From: Planctomycetaceae bacterium
GTDB lineage: Bacteria; Planctomycetota; Planctomycetia; Pirellulales; Pirellulaceae
Length of the DNA: 10,271 bases
NCBI GenBank assembly: GCA_007129635.1
Contig: SKVE01000188.1
Span: 1-10,271, forward strand
Direction of reading: 5' to 3'
The notes under the pieces were generated by a model that saw only the letters and a list, made by a program, of their open reading frames with translations, was not told the DNA's origin and searched no databases. Below, piece by piece: positions 8,514 to 10,271 of the stretch; positions within the stretch are counted from its first letter, which is position 1, and each line of letters opens with the position of its first letter. A program made the translations under genes and the position numbers.

Positions 8514-9242
8514 TCAGCCGGAAGTCCCCTGGTCAGCCGCAGCCAGGGCAGCGTCCAGCGTCAAGCTACCTTCGTACAGTGCCCGCCCGATGATGCAGCC
8601 ATCCATCCCCGCCTCAGCCAATCGACGCACATCGTCAGCGGTGGTGATCCCCCCCGATGCAATCACCGGGATTTCCACCGCTCGTCGCATTTCAGCCATC
8701 GCTGCGAAGTTCGGCCCCGACATCATCCCGTCCCGAGCGATATCGGTATAAATCACCGCCGCGATCGGCTGATCGGCCAACGACCGGGCCAATTCCGTCG
8801 CCACGACCTGGCTGCTTTCCAACCAGCCTTCGCTGGCCACACGTCCATCGCGCGCGTCGATTCCGACCGCCAGCTTTCCTGGGAACCGGCCACAGACTTG
8901 CCGGAACCACCCAGGTTCCTTGACCGCCTTGGTTCCGATCACCAGTCGAGCCAATCCCAGACCCAGCATCAGCTCGATCGTTCGCTCGTCACGAATCCCC
9001 CCGCCCAGTTCGCAGGGAATATCCATCACAGACACGATCGATTCGATCGCATCAAGATTCACACTTCTCCCCTCTCGAGCGCCATCCAAATCTACCAGAT
9101 GCAGGTATTCAGCGCCCTCGGACACCCAACGCTGGGCCATCGCTGCTGGATCATCACCAAAAACCGTCTCGCGGGCATAGTCACCCTGCAGCAACCGAAC
9201 ACAATTGCCACCGCGGAGATCGATCGCCGGCCAGACCTGCAT
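8514..9242 (-). CDS. hisA: Phosphoribosylformimino-5-aminoimidazole carboxamide ribotide isomerase
   Basis: Catalyses the Amadori rearrangement of ProFAR to PRFAR in histidine biosynthesis; a cytoplasmic single-domain TIM barrel. The 242-residue length is normal. Motifs run in order: PAIDLRGG with catalytic Asp8, VRLLQGDY (16-22), HLVDLDGA (48-55), ELGGGIR (78-84, first phosphate site), VIGTKAV (101-107), VGIDARDG with the second catalytic Asp129, YTDIARDG (165-172), ASGGIT (195-200) and IIGRALYEG (217-225, second phosphate site). The ATG at 9242 is chosen because GGGAG lies 8 nt upstream and the protein then begins right at the first strand. A TTG at 9257 would add five residues. It heads a likely operon with the EF-G-like gene (63 nt gap) and comEC. 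No other his gene is present in the window, and the sequence gives no sign of the bifunctional PriA form. Confidence 0.96.
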   Translation of the reverse strand: MQVWPAIDLRGGNCVRLLQGDYARETVFGDDPAAMAQRWVSEGAEYLHLVDLDGAREGRSVNLDAIESIVSVMDIPCELGGGIRDERTIELMLGLGLARLVIGTKAVKEPGWFRQVCGRFPGKLAVGIDARDGRVASEGWLESSQVVATELARSLADQPIAAVIYTDIARDGMMSGPNFAAMAEMRRAVEIPVIASGGITTADDVRRLAEAGMDGCIIGRALYEGSLTLDAALAAADQGTSG

Positions 9243-9288
9243 TCGCCCAACTCCCAAGTCCTAAGAACAACAGATTTCGAAAGGCAAG

Positions 9289-9317
9289 AGTATGACACAC
9301 GCAAGGCCTACTCACAA
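9289..9317 (-). promoter_or_regulatory. Candidate promoter for the hisA - EF-G-like - comEC operon
   Basis: On the minus strand TTGTGA (9317-9312) and CATACT (9294-9289) are spaced by exactly 17 nt. Each hexamer matches consensus at 4 of 6 bases. Transcription would start near 9282, about 40 nt before the hisA ATG. Assignment is by eye and tentative. Confidence 0.3.
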
Positions 9318-9423
9318 GCCCGCAACCCATCCATCTAGGTGCGGTAGATTGCCAGTCACCGCCCGACAGCATCACGGGTTCCTCGCATCGGTCCAGGGAC
9401 TACGAAGACCAAGCCATCACCGG

Positions 9424-9429
9424 TATAAT
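9424..9429 (+). promoter_or_regulatory. Perfect -10 hexamer facing nadA
   Basis: A consensus TATAAT is oriented toward nadA. No convincing -35 is found 16-18 nt upstream (TACGAA at 17 nt) and there is no TG extension, so an activator or another sigma factor would be needed. If used, the nadA message would have a leader of about 200 nt containing the whole inverted-repeat element. Confidence 0.25.
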
Positions 9430-9449
9430 TGTGAAGACCGAGGAAATCC

Positions 9450-9555
9450 CTGAGTACCGTTCGAGAAAAAACTGTCCAATGTCCCTCGCCCCTCGTGGGA
9501 GAGGGCAGGGTGAGGGGGCAGAAAATGCGTCAGTTATTTCTCGAACGGTGCTAAG
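9450..9555. repeat. MITE/REP-like element: 27-bp inverted repeats around a GC-rich nested hairpin
   Basis: The left arm (9450-9476) and the right arm (9529-9555) are reverse complements at 23 of 27 positions, including 13 identical bases in a row (ACCGTTCGAGAAA on the left). Between them lies a GC-rich palindrome. CCCTC at 9490-9494 pairs with GAGGG at 9501-9505 around a 6-nt loop, and an outer CCCTC (9483-9487) pairs with GAGGG (9512-9516). The core resembles the CCCTCACCC...GAGGGGCGAGGG type of dispersed repeat seen between genes in many bacteria, planctomycetes included. There is no open reading frame for a transposase and no clear target-site duplication. It could be a non-autonomous mobile element or an RNA hairpin in the nadA leader. 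No T-run follows, so it is not called a terminator. Confidence 0.65.
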
Positions 9556-9639
9556 TTGACGTTTCCCAACCGTCTGATGGCACGAATTCGAAGTTCCCTT
9601 CCCCGTTAGCATTGCCGCGAGCACTGCCGGAGTCGCGTG

Positions 9640-10271
9640 ATGAGCATTGTCATTGAACCTTCCGCTCAACTAGAGCTTGCCCCCTATAAGTCCCTGGAAA
9701 ATAACCTGTTATCCGAGCGCATCGCAGCGATCCGGAAGCAAATGGGGGAGAGACTACTTATTCTGGGTCATCACTACCAGCAGGATGAAGTGATCCAGCA
9801 TAGCGATTTGCGGGGGGACAGTTACCAACTGAGCCAACTGGCCGCTTCCAGCAGCGATTGTCGCTACATCGTCTTTTGCGGGGTGCACTTCATGGCCGAA
9901 ACGGCCGATATTTTGGCCAACCGACCAGAGAAACTGGTCGAGCGCGAGGGCGATCGGGTGACGGTCGTGCTGCCGGACATGGCCGCCGGGTGCTCGATGG
10001 CCGATATGGCGGCGATCGATCAGGTCGAGACGGCCTGGGAGGACATGGGCGAGGTGATCGATACCAGCGATGTGACGCCCGTCACCTATATCAATTCCGC
10101 AGCCAGCCTGAAAGCCTTCTGTGGGCGGCATGGCGGGATCGTCTGTACGTCCAGCAACGCGCGAGCCGTGTTGGAGTGGGCCTTTCAACGCACCAAACGC
10201 GTGTTGTTCTTCCCCGACCAGCACCTCGGCCGCAACACGGCTTTGACCATGGGGATCACCAACGACCAGAT
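9640..10271 (+). CDS. nadA: Quinolinate synthase A (5' part; 3' end beyond window)
   Basis: Condenses iminoaspartate with dihydroxyacetone phosphate to quinolinate in de novo NAD synthesis, using a [4Fe-4S] cluster; cytoplasmic. The visible 210 codons include LILGHHYQQDEV (40-51), GDSYQLS (59-65), VFCGVHFMAETADIL (78-92) and PDMAAGCSMAD with the first cluster ligand Cys118. Then come VTYINSAASLKA (148-159) and GGIVCTSSNA (165-174), in the second repeat of the three-fold fold. The other two cluster cysteines would lie past the window edge. The wording GHHYQQDEVIQ..D..GDSY follows the Bacillus-type subgroup. The ATG at 9640 has GGAG seven nt upstream. NAD synthesis partners nadB and nadC are not in the window. 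Upstream lies the inverted-repeat element, probably in its leader. Confidence 0.96.
   Translation, partial: MSIVIEPSAQLELAPYKSLENNLLSERIAAIRKQMGERLLILGHHYQQDEVIQHSDLRGDSYQLSQLAASSSDCRYIVFCGVHFMAETADILANRPEKLVEREGDRVTVVLPDMAAGCSMADMAAIDQVETAWEDMGEVIDTSDVTPVTYINSAASLKAFCGRHGGIVCTSSNARAVLEWAFQRTKRVLFFPDQHLGRNTALTMGITNDQ

Larger units (their letters stand above)
9243..9639. other. Divergent intergenic region between hisA and nadA
   Basis: This 397-nt gap holds the hisA promoter candidate, the TATAAT facing nadA and the inverted-repeat element listed separately. The part from 9556 to 9628 shows nothing I recognise. Just before nadA a GGAG (9629-9632) lies seven nt from the ATG. No riboswitch or tRNA could be recognised by eye. 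An open frame on the minus strand (9669-9400) is only the translation of the repeat and its flanks. Confidence 0.6.

Noticed and set aside
9483..9516. GC-rich hairpin as a rho-independent terminator
   Set aside because: No T-run on either strand after the stem, and it lies upstream of both divergent genes, not after a gene end.
9754..10224. 156-codon minus-strand open frame opposite nadA
   Set aside because: Antisense shadow of nadA, whose own motifs are clear; no supporting start signal.
1..10271. A new defence, mobile or biosynthetic system
   Set aside because: All six genes belong to known families with conserved core roles. No toxin-antitoxin pair, nuclease-helicase set, integrase, CRISPR repeat or biosynthetic cluster was seen on either strand.

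Overview
The window carries six protein-coding genes, all of core-metabolism or conserved-cellular type, in a moderately GC-rich bacterial chromosome segment. Protein style points to Planctomycetota, probably a Pirellulaceae-like organism. The grounds are the actinobacterial-type ferrochelatase motifs, an EF-G-2-type GTPase beside hisA, the long-style quinolinate synthase, and a dispersed palindrome whose translation reads like the 'SPCPLPRG' junk peptide common in planctomycete annotations. This assignment is from memory of the families, not from a search.

Layout. (1) Positions 1-2092, minus strand: an extended-SDR-fold protein with a degenerate active site, followed 81 nt downstream by ferrochelatase (hemH/cpfC), whose 3' end leaves the window at position 1. 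A good sigma70-like promoter lies at 2184-2213. (2) Positions 2093-2497: a 405-nt divergent intergenic region. (3) Positions 2498-3799, plus strand: citrate synthase (gltA). (4) Positions 3657-9242, minus strand: a likely operon hisA - EF-G-like GTPase - comEC, with gaps of 63 and 39 nt. The comEC tail runs 143 nt antisense into the 3' end of gltA. (5) Positions 9243-9639: a second divergent intergenic region. It has a candidate hisA promoter, a perfect TATAAT facing nadA, and a 106-bp element bounded by 27-bp imperfect inverted repeats around a GC-rich nested hairpin. (6) Position 9640 to the end, plus strand: the first 210 codons of quinolinate synthase (nadA).

The genes belong to different pathways: heme synthesis, TCA entry, histidine synthesis, translation, DNA uptake and NAD synthesis. 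They do not form one system. I found no CRISPR array, tRNA, rRNA, transposase or phage gene, and no evidence for a new multi-gene system. The points worth a second look are the SDR with its catalytic lysine replaced, the predicted Fe-S site in the ferrochelatase, the comEC/gltA antisense overlap, the divergent EF-G and its insertion, and the inverted-repeat element in the nadA leader.
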